Shown one piece after another: positions 8,157 through 16,724 of a stretch of DNA of 64,000 bases (the first letter of the stretch is position 1; the number at the start of each line of letters is the position of its first letter). The stretch spans positions 1 through 64,000 of the forward strand of contig JABXKC010000001.1 in assembly GCA_013375495.1 (NCBI GenBank). The letters are read 5' to 3'. The stretch is from Promethearchaeota archaeon. GTDB taxonomy: Archaea > Asgardarchaeota > Lokiarchaeia > Sigynarchaeales > SOKP01. Made by a program: the position numbers and the translations under genes. The notes beneath the pieces were generated by a model that saw only the letters and a list, made by a program, of their open reading frames with translations, had not been told where the DNA came from and ran no database searches.

Positions 8157-9575
8157 TTAATCACCTGTACTTTTATTGGATTTCGATGCTTGTTCATAAT
8201 AAGTTTTTATTAGATTTTTATAAAAAGATAAATTTGGTGTCTGAGATTTCCCATAATATTTATGAATAGAAAATAGACTTTCGTATAAATTTGGAGGACA
8301 TCCTGGAATCTCGATGATATTTTTATTAATTTTTTCTTTGACTTTTGGTGTTTTTTGAGATTTGTAATCTTTCTTTATCTTTCCCTTAACATCCTCTATG
8401 TAGTTTCGGTCACTTGATATGCGAACATTTCTAAATGCTCTATTTTTTGTACTACAAATCGCACATTCTCCAAAAACGATGATATGTTCTAAAGATTCAG
8501 GTTCTGGAGGATTTTCCCCAGTTAAAAAGTATTGCTTTTTAATATATTTTAAATCCTTTGTCATGTGAGTATTCATGTAATTCAATAAACGATAAACTTC
8601 TTTAAAACACCCAGAACAGATTCTTCCAGCCTTAATAGTAGTATTTTTTACATCAATGTCATCTAATCTATAAACAGAAAAATTTACTTTCAAATTGATG
8701 TTTTCGACTCTTTCTCCAAGAATTGTAATATTTGATAGATCTGTTATTCCGAGTTTTCTGTTTCTTGCTTCTAAGAGAATATCGCTGCTCAATAAATCAA
8801 TACCAAACAATTTTAAAGTAATTAAATCTACTGCTATTCCATCTCGTCCAATAATACCTAATCTCGGGGATATTAGATTAGAATTTCTATATACAAAGGG
8901 TCCTGCTCCTTCTAAAAAATAATATATATCGTTAATTATTAGATCTGGTCTTTTGATGCTGTAAACATTAAGGATGTTTGAGATTAAATCTTGTTTATAC
9001 TGATCCAAAAGTAAATAATCCTTTCCACTCCTCATTATTTTTTCAATTCTTTGGTATCTATTAGGCACCAGAGAATAAGAATTCATTAGGGATAATGTAA
9101 TCTTAAAAAGTGGGTCCACACTAACTTGGTTAAATATTATCAATTTATCTGACTCAAGTATTACTTTTGGAATTTTAATAATCTTATCTTTTATCTCGAG
9201 ATCTTTTAGCGGACAGTTATTTTGATCCTCTAAAAATAATAACTCTCCTCCAAAGCTTTCTAAATAGGACTGAATCCCTAAAATATTTGCAATTGATTGA
9301 GTACTCACCCCCTTTTCTGGGAAACTCCCAATGAAAATTCGTTTCGCTCCAGCACCTTTACATAAAATGATAAGATCTCGGAGTGATTCAAAGTTAACAT
9401 TTACAGGAAATCCGTTAGGTACACTTAGATTAATTTTAATGAAAATTTGATCTCCTTTTTCTATAAATGCTGAGATTCCACCTAGTTTTTCTATTCCTGT
9501 TGTTATTAGCTTGCTTGGGCTACTACTTTTAATTATAGCGACTTCAGTACTATTTATTTTAGAGTTCTTATTCAT
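8157..9575 (-). CDS. DUF362 family protein with C-terminal cysteine pairs
   Basis: A 472-residue protein. The first 300 residues match the DUF362 pattern: an N-terminal I-F-I-K-I-N-L-S segment, a G-A-K-R-I-F-I-G stretch, and a later S-P-R-L-G-I-I-G-R-D-G-I-A-V-D-L segment. DUF362 proteins often carry ferredoxin-like Fe-S parts. Here the C-terminal 150 residues instead hold C-S-G-C, C-A-I-C and a final G-C-P-P motif that could bind a metal or cluster. The physiological reaction is unknown. The gene is the first of a pair with the 518-residue unknown, and it is divergent from the pantothenate kinase 38 bases away. Confidence 0.65.
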   Translation of the reverse strand: MNKNSKINSTEVAIIKSSSPSKLITTGIEKLGGISAFIEKGDQIFIKINLSVPNGFPVNVNFESLRDLIILCKGAGAKRIFIGSFPEKGVSTQSIANILGIQSYLESFGGELLFLEDQNNCPLKDLEIKDKIIKIPKVILESDKLIIFNQVSVDPLFKITLSLMNSYSLVPNRYQRIEKIMRSGKDYLLLDQYKQDLISNILNVYSIKRPDLIINDIYYFLEGAGPFVYRNSNLISPRLGIIGRDGIAVDLITLKLFGIDLLSSDILLEARNRKLGITDLSNITILGERVENINLKVNFSVYRLDDIDVKNTTIKAGRICSGCFKEVYRLLNYMNTHMTKDLKYIKKQYFLTGENPPEPESLEHIIVFGECAICSTKNRAFRNVRISSDRNYIEDVKGKIKKDYKSQKTPKVKEKINKNIIEIPGCPPNLYESLFSIHKYYGKSQTPNLSFYKNLIKTYYEQASKSNKSTGD

Positions 9576-9613
9576 TACAAAATATTAAAATTAAAGAATC
9601 AAATAAATCTTTA

Positions 9614-10540
9614 TTGAAATATATCGAGTTGATTAGATTTTCGGAGCCAAATATAATTAAAATTCAGTTACAAGATACGAATGTTAAAATCCCAACTGAA
9701 ACTGTAGGAATAGATATCGGTCAGAGTCTTACGAAGATTGCCTATTCGAAAGAGGACAAGATTATACTTACGATGACCCAGACAAGCCCTGACTATTATG
9801 ACATAAACAAATTTATAGAAATCAACAAAAAACAGTATAAGAAGTTTAACTTTACAGGTGGAAAAGCTTTTGTTCCCTACAAAAAATATTCTAATGAATT
9901 CGAGGCGAACTTAATCAATGAATTTGATGCAAATATAGAAGGAGTGGAATTTCTGTATGAACACAAAAAAAACAAGCCTATGCCCCCTTCAATTGTAGTT
10001 ACATTAGGAACTGGAACATCAATAATATTGAAAACCGATATTATTAAACATCTAGGTGGTTCTGCGATGGGAGGAGGTTTCTTCATGGGATTAATCAGGT
10101 TACTTTTCCAGGATTCCGTTGTCGATTATTCAGAAGCTATTAGTTATGCTAGTAAAGGAAATAGATATCAAGTCGATTTAAAAGTAGGTGATATCTATGA
10201 TATTGAAGATAATAGAGTAGATAATTTATTTAAGGAATTCACAGCAGCTGCATTAGGTAAGATTAATAAGAACAGCGATGTTAATTCTGCTAAAAAGGAA
10301 AATATTATTATATCTCTCATTGGAAGTATTGGGGAAAATATCGGAACAATTGCTACTCTAATGGCAGAGGCTCAAGAAGTAAAGCATATTATTTTTTGTG
10401 GAGGTTTTCTTATTGGAAATAAACCACTAAAACAGACATTGTCTCTACTAACCAAATACAAAAGAATAAAACCAATATTTTTAGATAATTCGGTGTTTGC
10501 TGGAGCAATTGGTGCTCTCAATTTTAACGCTAACGGATAA
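9614..10540 (+). CDS. Pantothenate kinase, type II (eukaryotic PANK-like)
   Basis: A 308-residue ASKHA-fold kinase. It shows V-G-I-D-I-G-Q-S-L-T-K (phosphate 1, about 31-41), F-T-G-G-K-A, the D-A-N-I-E-G-V-E-F-L segment, T-L-G-T-G-T-S-I, G-G-S-A-M-G-G-G-F-F-M-G-L, V-D-L-K-V-G-D-I-Y and a final F-A-G-A-I-G-A-L. These follow the order of eukaryotic PANKs (TGGGAYKF, GSGVSI, GGTSLGGGTF, VGDIYGG, GYFGALGAL). It phosphorylates pantothenate, the first step of CoA synthesis. Most archaea instead use pantoate kinase plus phosphopantothenate synthetase. The start is a TTG at 9614 with no strong Shine-Dalgarno, so the exact N-terminus is uncertain. Confidence 0.85.
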   Translation: MKYIELIRFSEPNIIKIQLQDTNVKIPTETVGIDIGQSLTKIAYSKEDKIILTMTQTSPDYYDINKFIEINKKQYKKFNFTGGKAFVPYKKYSNEFEANLINEFDANIEGVEFLYEHKKNKPMPPSIVVTLGTGTSIILKTDIIKHLGGSAMGGGFFMGLIRLLFQDSVVDYSEAISYASKGNRYQVDLKVGDIYDIEDNRVDNLFKEFTAAALGKINKNSDVNSAKKENIIISLIGSIGENIGTIATLMAEAQEVKHIIFCGGFLIGNKPLKQTLSLLTKYKRIKPIFLDNSVFAGAIGALNFNANG

Positions 10541-10563
10541 AAATTTCTAAATAAAATAAAAGC

Positions 10564-10636
10564 GTGCCCATGGGAGATATCTATTCATAGAAATTTAGAT
10601 GTGAAACTACTCTCATAGATACACTATAATGGGCAC
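10564..10636. other. Two-part inverted repeat, possible structured RNA or terminator
   Basis: Between convergent genes, GTGCCCAT at 10564-10571 pairs with ATGGGCAC at 10629-10636. Inside, TATCTAT at 10578-10584 pairs with ATAGATA at 10615-10621, leaving an internal loop of 6 and 7 bases and a 30-base apical loop. The outer stem is much richer in G+C than the surroundings. There is no T-run directly after it on either strand, so a simple terminator is not obvious; a small RNA is possible. No C/D-box pair is visible. Confidence 0.4.
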
Positions 10637-10708
10637 AAAGATTGTAGGTAACAATAATTTTTATAGTTTTAAATTTAAATTTTTAAAGTAAAAGTGAGAT
10701 TAAATAAT

Positions 10709-11356
10709 TTAAATAGTTTCAGAGTGTGTTTTTAGCATATCAGCATTTGTCTTTCCCATTTTGATTGCCAATTCAGCAATAATTGCATCTAGATATACAA
10801 AAGCCGCGATCTCGAACATCGTCCCTTCAGGAGTTAGAATCGCTGTATCGTCGTGAAGATCAACTTTATCTCTTTTGGTTCTGCCCTTTAATTTTATGGT
10901 AATATCCCCAACTCTCCCTATGATAGTTTCAGGGTGGGATGTAATAGAAACTATACCAAATGGCTTTGCCGTGTTCACATAATTTTTGAGTAAACTTACA
11001 ACGATTGAAGTTGTACCTGATCCTGAAAGGACTATTAAGATATCATTATTTGAGAGAGCAGGTATAGAACCAAGGTTGGTAACCATAAACACATCTGCAC
11101 CAAGATGAACTAATCTTGTAGCAAAGCACTGTAAAATGAAAGCTGAGCGACCACTTGCTAATAGGAAGAATTTACGCTTTTTCACTAATCCATCATAAAC
11201 TAAGTCTATAAATTTTCTGGTGTGTGGGAAATTTTTAGGTTTACTTAGGTGATCCATGTTTTCTTGGAGATTTTTGAAGATCACATCCATAGATTGGAAC
11301 AAAATTTGCCTTTCCTTTCCGTTTAACCTATGTTCATTGTTAACTTTATCAGCCAT
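10709..11356 (-). CDS. hxlB: 6-phospho-3-hexuloisomerase (SIS domain)
   Basis: A 215-residue SIS-domain isomerase that interconverts hexulose 6-phosphate and fructose 6-phosphate. The family signatures are A-S-G-R-S (68-72), the R-L-V-H-L-G-A-D-V segment (81-89) and V-L-S-G-S-G-T-T (109-116). The usual length is 180-210 residues. It is the partner reaction of the Hps half of the Fae-Hps fusion at 61019-62302. In archaea lacking the oxidative pentose phosphate pathway the pair runs in reverse to make ribulose 5-phosphate and release formaldehyde. It is not linked to an operon here. Confidence 0.88.
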   Translation of the reverse strand: MADKVNNEHRLNGKERQILFQSMDVIFKNLQENMDHLSKPKNFPHTRKFIDLVYDGLVKKRKFFLLASGRSAFILQCFATRLVHLGADVFMVTNLGSIPALSNNDILIVLSGSGTTSIVVSLLKNYVNTAKPFGIVSITSHPETIIGRVGDITIKLKGRTKRDKVDLHDDTAILTPEGTMFEIAAFVYLDAIIAELAIKMGKTNADMLKTHSETI

Positions 11357-11548
11357 AATTAGTCAGAATAATTTTATTTGGATATATGTTACTTAAGTTA
11401 AGATTAAAAAAATACATTTTGGTTAATAGTATTTTTAATTGAAATATTAATTCCAAATATGAATAATATTATTTTGAAAATAACTATGATTTAGTATTAT
11501 AAAAAAAGAAAAAAAAAGTAATTTCTATTGATTCAATAGCGGATAATC

Positions 11549-11758
11549 TTACTCTTTCCTTTTACGGAGAAATAATAATACAAATGCTACTACAGTTAAA
11601 ATCGTAAAAATAACCGCAATAATTAAGTAGGTCAAGACAGCAGCGTGTTCAGGAAATCCCGTATAAAAGAACCACATAAGAATTGCTCCAGCTAGGAACA
11701 TCCCAAATAGAATGGCTAAAAGTTCCTCAATATCAATTTTTTCTTTTAAACTACTCAT
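11549..11758 (-). CDS. Small two-span membrane protein
   Basis: A 69-residue protein with an acidic N-terminus (about 12 residues), two hydrophobic segments (near 13-32 and 40-63) and a basic tail R-K-R-K-E, so both ends are likely on the cytoplasmic side. A strong Shine-Dalgarno (GAGGAAT, 5 bases before the ATG at 11758) supports it as a real gene. No family is recognised. Confidence 0.6.
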   Translation of the reverse strand: MSSLKEKIDIEELLAILFGMFLAGAILMWFFYTGFPEHAAVLTYLIIAVIFTILTVVAFVLLFLRKRKE

Positions 11759-11956
11759 TTTAATTCCTCATAATATTGATGTTACTACTAGATCTAAGAG
11801 TAGAATTTATAAATTTTTTGCACCTTTTTGATTTTTAAGTATAAATAAGAATTTGGACAATTAAGTTACCATATTTCCAGACTTCGTTTATAAGTAAAAT
11901 TAATTTACTCCATCCAAAATAAAAATATTTCTTGAGGGTAAAATATAAATAATAAA

Positions 11957-12922
11957 TTGACGATATTGTACAAAGGTAAAAATAAAAAAAAATTAAGATT
12001 AATCTTGAAAGATATATTACTGGAATATTTGAAAGTAAAATTTGATAAAAGTGAACTTAATTACCTTCCTGAGAAATATGAAGGCGGAAAAATTTTCTCT
12101 CTACCTTTAATTGGTATTGCTCAAGGTAATGATCCTATCTTTTTTAAATTTAAAGAGATTGTAGGGACTGAACACTATACCCCCCTGGAAATGTGGTTAG
12201 CGAGTGGTCAAAAACAATTACCCGCATCAAATCTTTATACAGTTTCAATAGTATTTCCGTTTACTGATGACATCCGAAAGAAAAGTATTTCTCCAATTAG
12301 ATTACCAAAAATGATATTACCAGCAGAAATTTATTCTGTTGCTAGGAATTATGCTAAGGGTTTTAGAAATTATATAATGGAACAAATAGTTGATTTTTTT
12401 CAAAAGGAAGGGTATAATGCTATTTCGGGAAAACTTAGCGAGTCATATACCTTAGTAGCAAAAAAAGATTTCTATTCTACATGGTCTGAAAACCATGTTG
12501 CATTTGCCGCGGGATTAGGGACATTTGGATTACATGAGGGCTTGATTACCGATCTAGGTTGCAACATTCGATTAGCTTCAGTGATTACAGATGCACCGAT
12601 TAAAGTTACTCCTAGAAAAAGCGATGAACCTTACGCAAATTGTTTATATTATGCTAAAGCTACTTGTAGAGAATGTGCCAAAAATTGTCCAGCTAATGCA
12701 ATTACTGAAAAGGGCTATGATAAAACAAAATGTAATAAATATCGTAATAAAGTCGCAAGAGAGATGGTACCACGCCTTAAACCAATTCTTAAAGCGTATG
12801 ATCGCCGAATTAATTGGAAATACAAAGCGCAAAATTACCCTGTGGGCTGTGAGTTATGTCAATTTGGAGTTGAATGCATGGATAAAAATCCGATGATTCG
12901 ACATGATTTAGATTTCGATTGA
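11957..12922 (+). CDS. 4Fe-4S protein, epoxyqueuosine reductase (QueG)-like
   Basis: A 321-residue protein. The N-terminal 220 residues resemble the corrinoid/redox half of QueG-type proteins, including a G-L-G-T-F-G-L-H-E-G segment near 189-198 (QueG has G-W-I-G-K/G-T...). The C-terminal part holds two cluster motifs: C-R-E-C-x3-C-P near 234-242 with a further Cys, and C-E-L-C-x5-C near 295-304. This predicts two [4Fe-4S] clusters. Real QueG reduces epoxyqueuosine in tRNA; many archaeal members have unknown substrates, and archaea use archaeosine rather than queuosine, so I do not assign the reaction. The start is a TTG at 11957 with a GAGGG about 20 bases upstream, so it may be inexact. Confidence 0.6.
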   Translation: MTILYKGKNKKKLRLILKDILLEYLKVKFDKSELNYLPEKYEGGKIFSLPLIGIAQGNDPIFFKFKEIVGTEHYTPLEMWLASGQKQLPASNLYTVSIVFPFTDDIRKKSISPIRLPKMILPAEIYSVARNYAKGFRNYIMEQIVDFFQKEGYNAISGKLSESYTLVAKKDFYSTWSENHVAFAAGLGTFGLHEGLITDLGCNIRLASVITDAPIKVTPRKSDEPYANCLYYAKATCRECAKNCPANAITEKGYDKTKCNKYRNKVAREMVPRLKPILKAYDRRINWKYKAQNYPVGCELCQFGVECMDKNPMIRHDLDFD

Positions 12923-13050
12923 ACTTTTAAATCCAAAATTCATGATATAAGATTTAGAGTTGAATCTTTCTTTAAATTAATTACTAAGTAAAATATAAAA
13001 AAAAAAGAAAAAAATAATTTTTAGATTTAATAGCGATTTGTTCTTTTCTT

Positions 13051-13333
13051 TTATTTGTACTTGATCGACAATAGGAGATCGTTTTTAGTAATCTTTATAA
13101 TGTTTTTGCTTGAAATAAGCTTAAAAAATTTTTACGATTTGCATGCATGGTAAAAGCTCGTGCTTGTTCGGTTAAACCAGTAGCAGTCTTTTCAAGATGA
13201 TCAATTAAAAGATCTACTGCGTTTCTTGCTACGATGCTAGCACCTTGCTGCTTCATCAATCTCCTTATTGGCGACCAGGCAAAATTACACTTAAAGCCGA
13301 GGTGACTTTGAATCTATGTTTCTTTTTAGCCAT
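13051..13333 (-). pseudogene. Archaeal histone gene, broken by a one-base frameshift and a 35-base insertion
   Basis: An ATG at 13333 sits 7 bases after a perfect GGAGGAA. It encodes M-A-K-K-K-H-R-F-K-V then V-I-L-P before a stop at 13265-13267. Stepping back one base at CCTGG (13275-13279) opens the histone fold: S-P-I-R-R-L-M-K-Q-Q-G-A, then V-A-R-N-A-V-D-L-L-I, and A-F-T-M-H-A-N-R-K. The frame then breaks again. Skipping 35 bases (13096-13130) restores the usual end, K-I-T-K-N-D-L-L-L-S-I-K-Y-K and a stop at 13051-13053. Correcting both lesions gives exactly 82 codons, the size of a tailed archaeal histone. The good ribosome site and conserved core suggest recent damage, sequencing error or an unusual expression mechanism. 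Confidence 0.8.
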
Positions 13334-13957
13334 GGTCTTATTCCTCCACTAATTAAATTTTTAACTTTTGAATTTTTAATTTTTTTTGTATTTAAATTTA
13401 AAGTTTCTTAGATAGTAATATATCCGAAGAGTTATTTAAATATTTTGTTATATGTGAAGAACTTCAAGAATTTAGTGCATAAAAAATCACGACAAAAAAA
13501 CTTGGTTTTATTTTAACTGTTATTATCTATGATCATGCAATGGTTGATCATTCGAAAAATTTGAATTAACTTTTTTAGAAATTCAATAATTCAAATATCA
13601 AAATAGAGACAATCGTGTTTTATCTCGATTTTGTTATCATTTAATGGGTTACTAAAAAATTTTGAAGTAAAGCAAATCATCCCCAATGAATGTTATATCA
13701 AATCATGTATGATCATGATAATTAAGTCATAAACAACCTAATTAGTAAAAATAAGTTTTAATTAAGAAATCACTTGAGTAATCCTAATATGAAAAGTTAT
13801 TAACATAATTCACGGATTAGGAACTTCAATTATTTGAAAATTTCAATAAAATGTTATAATTTAAAAAGCAAATTTTATTTAATTTTGAATTTTTTTATAG
13901 TTATAAGAAAGAATAATTCTTTATTACTTAAAATTAGATTTTAAAAGGTATAAATAT
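13334..13957. other. 624-base AT-rich intergenic region
   Basis: This lies between the divergent histone relic and the proteasome gene. It holds the histone ribosome site at 13341-13347 and an AAAGG ribosome site at 13944-13949 for the proteasome gene. Two short TGATCAT-type motifs occur near 13531-13555 and 13708-13720. I see no open coding frame of note, no tRNA and no repeat array. Confidence 0.5.
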
Positions 13958-14575
13958 ATGTCTCAACAAATTATGGTTCCAGGGGCGACTGCTGTAGCTA
14001 TTAAATGTAAAGACGGAGTCGTATTAGGAAACGATCGCAGGGCGACATGGGGGTATACTGTAACCAATAAAGCCACGCAAAAGTTATTTAAAATTACCGA
14101 TCATATAGGTTTGGCGGCTTACGGTTTAATAGGTGATTTTCAGTTTGTATCAAGAGTGTTAAAAGCTCAGGCGGTGTTATACGAATTAGATGCTCACGAT
14201 AAAATTAATACTAAGAGCGTAGCGAAGATGGTATCAAATATGTTATATTCTCGAAAAATGGCACCGTTATATACGAATTTAATAATTGCGGGGGTAGATA
14301 AAGACGGTCCACAGTTATACACGTTAGATGCTCTTGGTTCATTGATGCCAGAAGATTTTAGTGCTACGGGAACTGGAATGTTGCTTTCTATAGGAATTCT
14401 GGAGGCAGAATACAAACCAGGTATGACTGTTGAACAGGGAGCAAAGCTCGTTGAAAAAACGATTAAGAACTCAATTAAGCGAGATGTGATGTCTGGTAAT
14501 GGAATTGATTTACTGATAATAACCCAAGATGGCGCGGAAGAGAAACAAATTGAGATAAAGGAATTAGGCGAATAA
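13958..14575 (+). CDS. psmB: Proteasome beta subunit with Ala in place of the catalytic Thr1
   Basis: A 205-residue 20S proteasome beta subunit with a nine-residue propeptide ending P-G. Mature numbering starts at residue 10, and the sequence is A-T-A-V-A-I rather than T-T-T-V-G. Without gaps, Asp17 (D26, in G-N-D-R-R-A-T) and Lys33 (K42) fall exactly in place, as do the R-D-x-x-S-G-N-G-I-D segment near 175-184. So the only nucleophile position, Thr1, is Ala10. Thr11 would be position 2. The subunit is predicted unable to cut peptides or to remove its own propeptide, like beta3/4/6/7 of eukaryotes. Ser129 is replaced by Thr139. A RING protein gene follows by 94 bases on the same strand. Confidence 0.9.
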   Translation: MSQQIMVPGATAVAIKCKDGVVLGNDRRATWGYTVTNKATQKLFKITDHIGLAAYGLIGDFQFVSRVLKAQAVLYELDAHDKINTKSVAKMVSNMLYSRKMAPLYTNLIIAGVDKDGPQLYTLDALGSLMPEDFSATGTGMLLSIGILEAEYKPGMTVEQGAKLVEKTIKNSIKRDVMSGNGIDLLIITQDGAEEKQIEIKELGE

Positions 14576-14669
14576 TAAAGAAATTTTTCATAATCTTACT
14601 TGTTCTCATTTTTACAAAAAAATTTAATGGAATGCCACATTTATGTAATTGTTATTTTTTTGCTAATTA

Positions 14670-16721
14670 GTGTGGTGGTTTTCTTTGCGTCTGTTTGATA
14701 ATAACTTCGAGGGTTATAGAGAAATAAATGGATATAGTAAAGACGATATTTTACGCGTTAAAAATTCTATTACAAAGCTTAAATCAGACCAGACGAAATC
14801 GCAAGAACTTGATGATTTTCTCAAAACTGAGTTTAAACTCGAGGTAATTAACTCTTTTTCAGATTATTTCAGCAATATTAAAATTTTTAGCGAAAAATAT
14901 TTAGTTTCACATTCGAAAAAAGAATTTTTCTCTTTAAAACAGGCGATAACGAACGAATTAAAATTGATTTCGAACAATTTAACGAATATAAGTTCAAATG
15001 GAAGAAATGTGAAACGATTTGTAAAGAATAACAAATATTTAGATCAAATTTTAAACGATAGCAAGGAATTAATAAGTTATATTAACAAGTTTCTACCTCG
15101 ATTAGAAAAAAATACAGAAAAACCTGAACATGAATATGAAAACGAAGTAGCTTTATGGATCGGAGCAAATAAAATAAAAAATCTATTTTTTAAATTTAAT
15201 GATATTCCTAACAATTTGGATAATTGGGAGGAGCTTCAAGAACTTGTTGTGTATGTAAAAAGCTTAGTCGAAGCTAAATTAACGAAAAAGGTAAAATCTC
15301 GTAAAGAAATCGTGTTAAACTTTCATTTTGATGAATTATACCAATTCATCTTAAGCAAAGTAGACGGAAATATAGACATTTACAACGATTTCATTTATAT
15401 GTTATATCACTATAGTATAATTGAAGATTATGAAGGAGAGGCATTCGTAAACGTCCTGGAAAGGAAAGAATCAATACAAAATTTAAAACATGAGTTACGA
15501 CCAGTTATACTTACATTAATTAAAGACAAATTAGGACTTCATTTAAAGGAAATTGAAGATTTAGATAAAAAATACGATTTAAACGGACATGGGCTAGGCA
15601 AACTTAAGGTAGGGCTCTTGATGGAACAAAAATTCATCGAATTTCTTCCTAAAATTGTCGATTTATATTTTAAGGGTTTAGATAAAAAATTTCAAGGATT
15701 AATGGGCGACACAAGTGATCCGGAGGAATTTATAAATGTTATTAATTCTAATTATAGCAAAGTTGATGAATTTGCGTTAAAAATAGACGAAATCGATGCT
15801 TGGATCATAAATTTCGATAAAATTTTAAAACCTTATACTAACATTACATCTACTCTAAAAAAGACATTAGCAAACATAATTTCAGAAATACTACGTCGAA
15901 AAGAAGATTATTCTAACTACCTCGATAATATTAAAGACGAGAGTTTGAGAGTAGATGTCAGGAGTTTTGTTAATGAAAAAATTGCTGAGGTAAATACATT
16001 AATTAATTCCTACGAAGATGAGACATCTCTTATTATTAAAGAAGAACTCCCGCAGCTTAGAGAGATAAAGGATCTTTTAAGTAATTACAAAGGAAAAATT
16101 GAGCAAATTAAAAACGAAGTTTACAATAAATTGGATACATACAAGAGTAATAATATTGATATGTATACCGTTATTAAAAGTTGGGAAGATAATTTTAACC
16201 GGAAGCAACAACAGCTTACTTTTTTATTGACTGTTTTAATGAATAAGATTTTTAAAAGTTTCAAAGATTTAATAGACACGGAGTCAATTTTATTTGCAGA
16301 AATCACAGAAATTACTAAGCAATCAGAAAATTTTGAAGGTTTGCCTTTTAATTTTGCATTATCTTCATTTTTAGCAAACAAGTTATCAGAAGATGAGCTA
16401 AAAGAACGTATTACTGAAATAAATTCGAAAGTATCCCAAATTACTTCGAGCCTTGGATTATACGAAGTAGAACGCGCTAAATTAGAGGAGATTTTAACAA
16501 ACAAAGTCAAATTGAGACAGGGTGTATCAGTATCTAATGTCCAATGTACAGTTTGTCATAAATATATTAATTTTGTTCAAGATAAATTAATTACTTGTGT
16601 TTTCTGCAATTCTACCTATCACTATTTATGCGTCGCCGAGTGGCTTTCGAAACATGGTTCATGTCCTATGTGCCAGAACACGTTTCTAGATCCAAATGCA
16701 GGTTTATTTGAGAGCGAATAA
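14670..16721 (+). CDS. Long coiled-coil protein with C-terminal RING-type zinc finger
   Basis: A 683-residue protein, helical and Lys/Glu/Asn/Ile-rich through residue ~620. It ends in an eight-ligand zinc finger: C626-x2-C629-x13-C643-x2-C646-x4-H651-x2-C654-x10-C665-x2-C668, with the H-Y-L-C...E-W-L...C-P-M-C layout of RING-H2 and RINGv domains. In eukaryotes these bind E2 enzymes and drive ubiquitin transfer; several Asgard genomes have RING proteins and ubiquitin genes. Here no E1, E2 or ubiquitin gene is in the window, so E3 activity is inference. It follows the proteasome beta gene. The start is a GTG at 14670; a TTG at 14685 is possible. Confidence 0.75.
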   Translation: MWWFSLRLFDNNFEGYREINGYSKDDILRVKNSITKLKSDQTKSQELDDFLKTEFKLEVINSFSDYFSNIKIFSEKYLVSHSKKEFFSLKQAITNELKLISNNLTNISSNGRNVKRFVKNNKYLDQILNDSKELISYINKFLPRLEKNTEKPEHEYENEVALWIGANKIKNLFFKFNDIPNNLDNWEELQELVVYVKSLVEAKLTKKVKSRKEIVLNFHFDELYQFILSKVDGNIDIYNDFIYMLYHYSIIEDYEGEAFVNVLERKESIQNLKHELRPVILTLIKDKLGLHLKEIEDLDKKYDLNGHGLGKLKVGLLMEQKFIEFLPKIVDLYFKGLDKKFQGLMGDTSDPEEFINVINSNYSKVDEFALKIDEIDAWIINFDKILKPYTNITSTLKKTLANIISEILRRKEDYSNYLDNIKDESLRVDVRSFVNEKIAEVNTLINSYEDETSLIIKEELPQLREIKDLLSNYKGKIEQIKNEVYNKLDTYKSNNIDMYTVIKSWEDNFNRKQQQLTFLLTVLMNKIFKSFKDLIDTESILFAEITEITKQSENFEGLPFNFALSSFLANKLSEDELKERITEINSKVSQITSSLGLYEVERAKLEEILTNKVKLRQGVSVSNVQCTVCHKYINFVQDKLITCVFCNSTYHYLCVAEWLSKHGSCPMCQNTFLDPNAGLFESE

Positions 16722-16724
16722 TTA

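Noticed and set aside
12591..12896. Second plus-strand frame inside the QueG-like gene
   Set aside because: A shadow frame; the Fe-S cysteine motifs are in the other frame.
13096..13130. Insertion in the histone relic as an archaeal protein-coding intron
   Set aside because: I cannot draw a convincing bulge-helix-bulge at its ends, and a second frameshift elsewhere in the gene points to decay or error. Kept only as an unlikely option.
16121..16510. Minus-strand frame of 129 codons inside the RING gene
   Set aside because: Antisense to the coiled coil, serine/isoleucine-rich as expected for a shadow.
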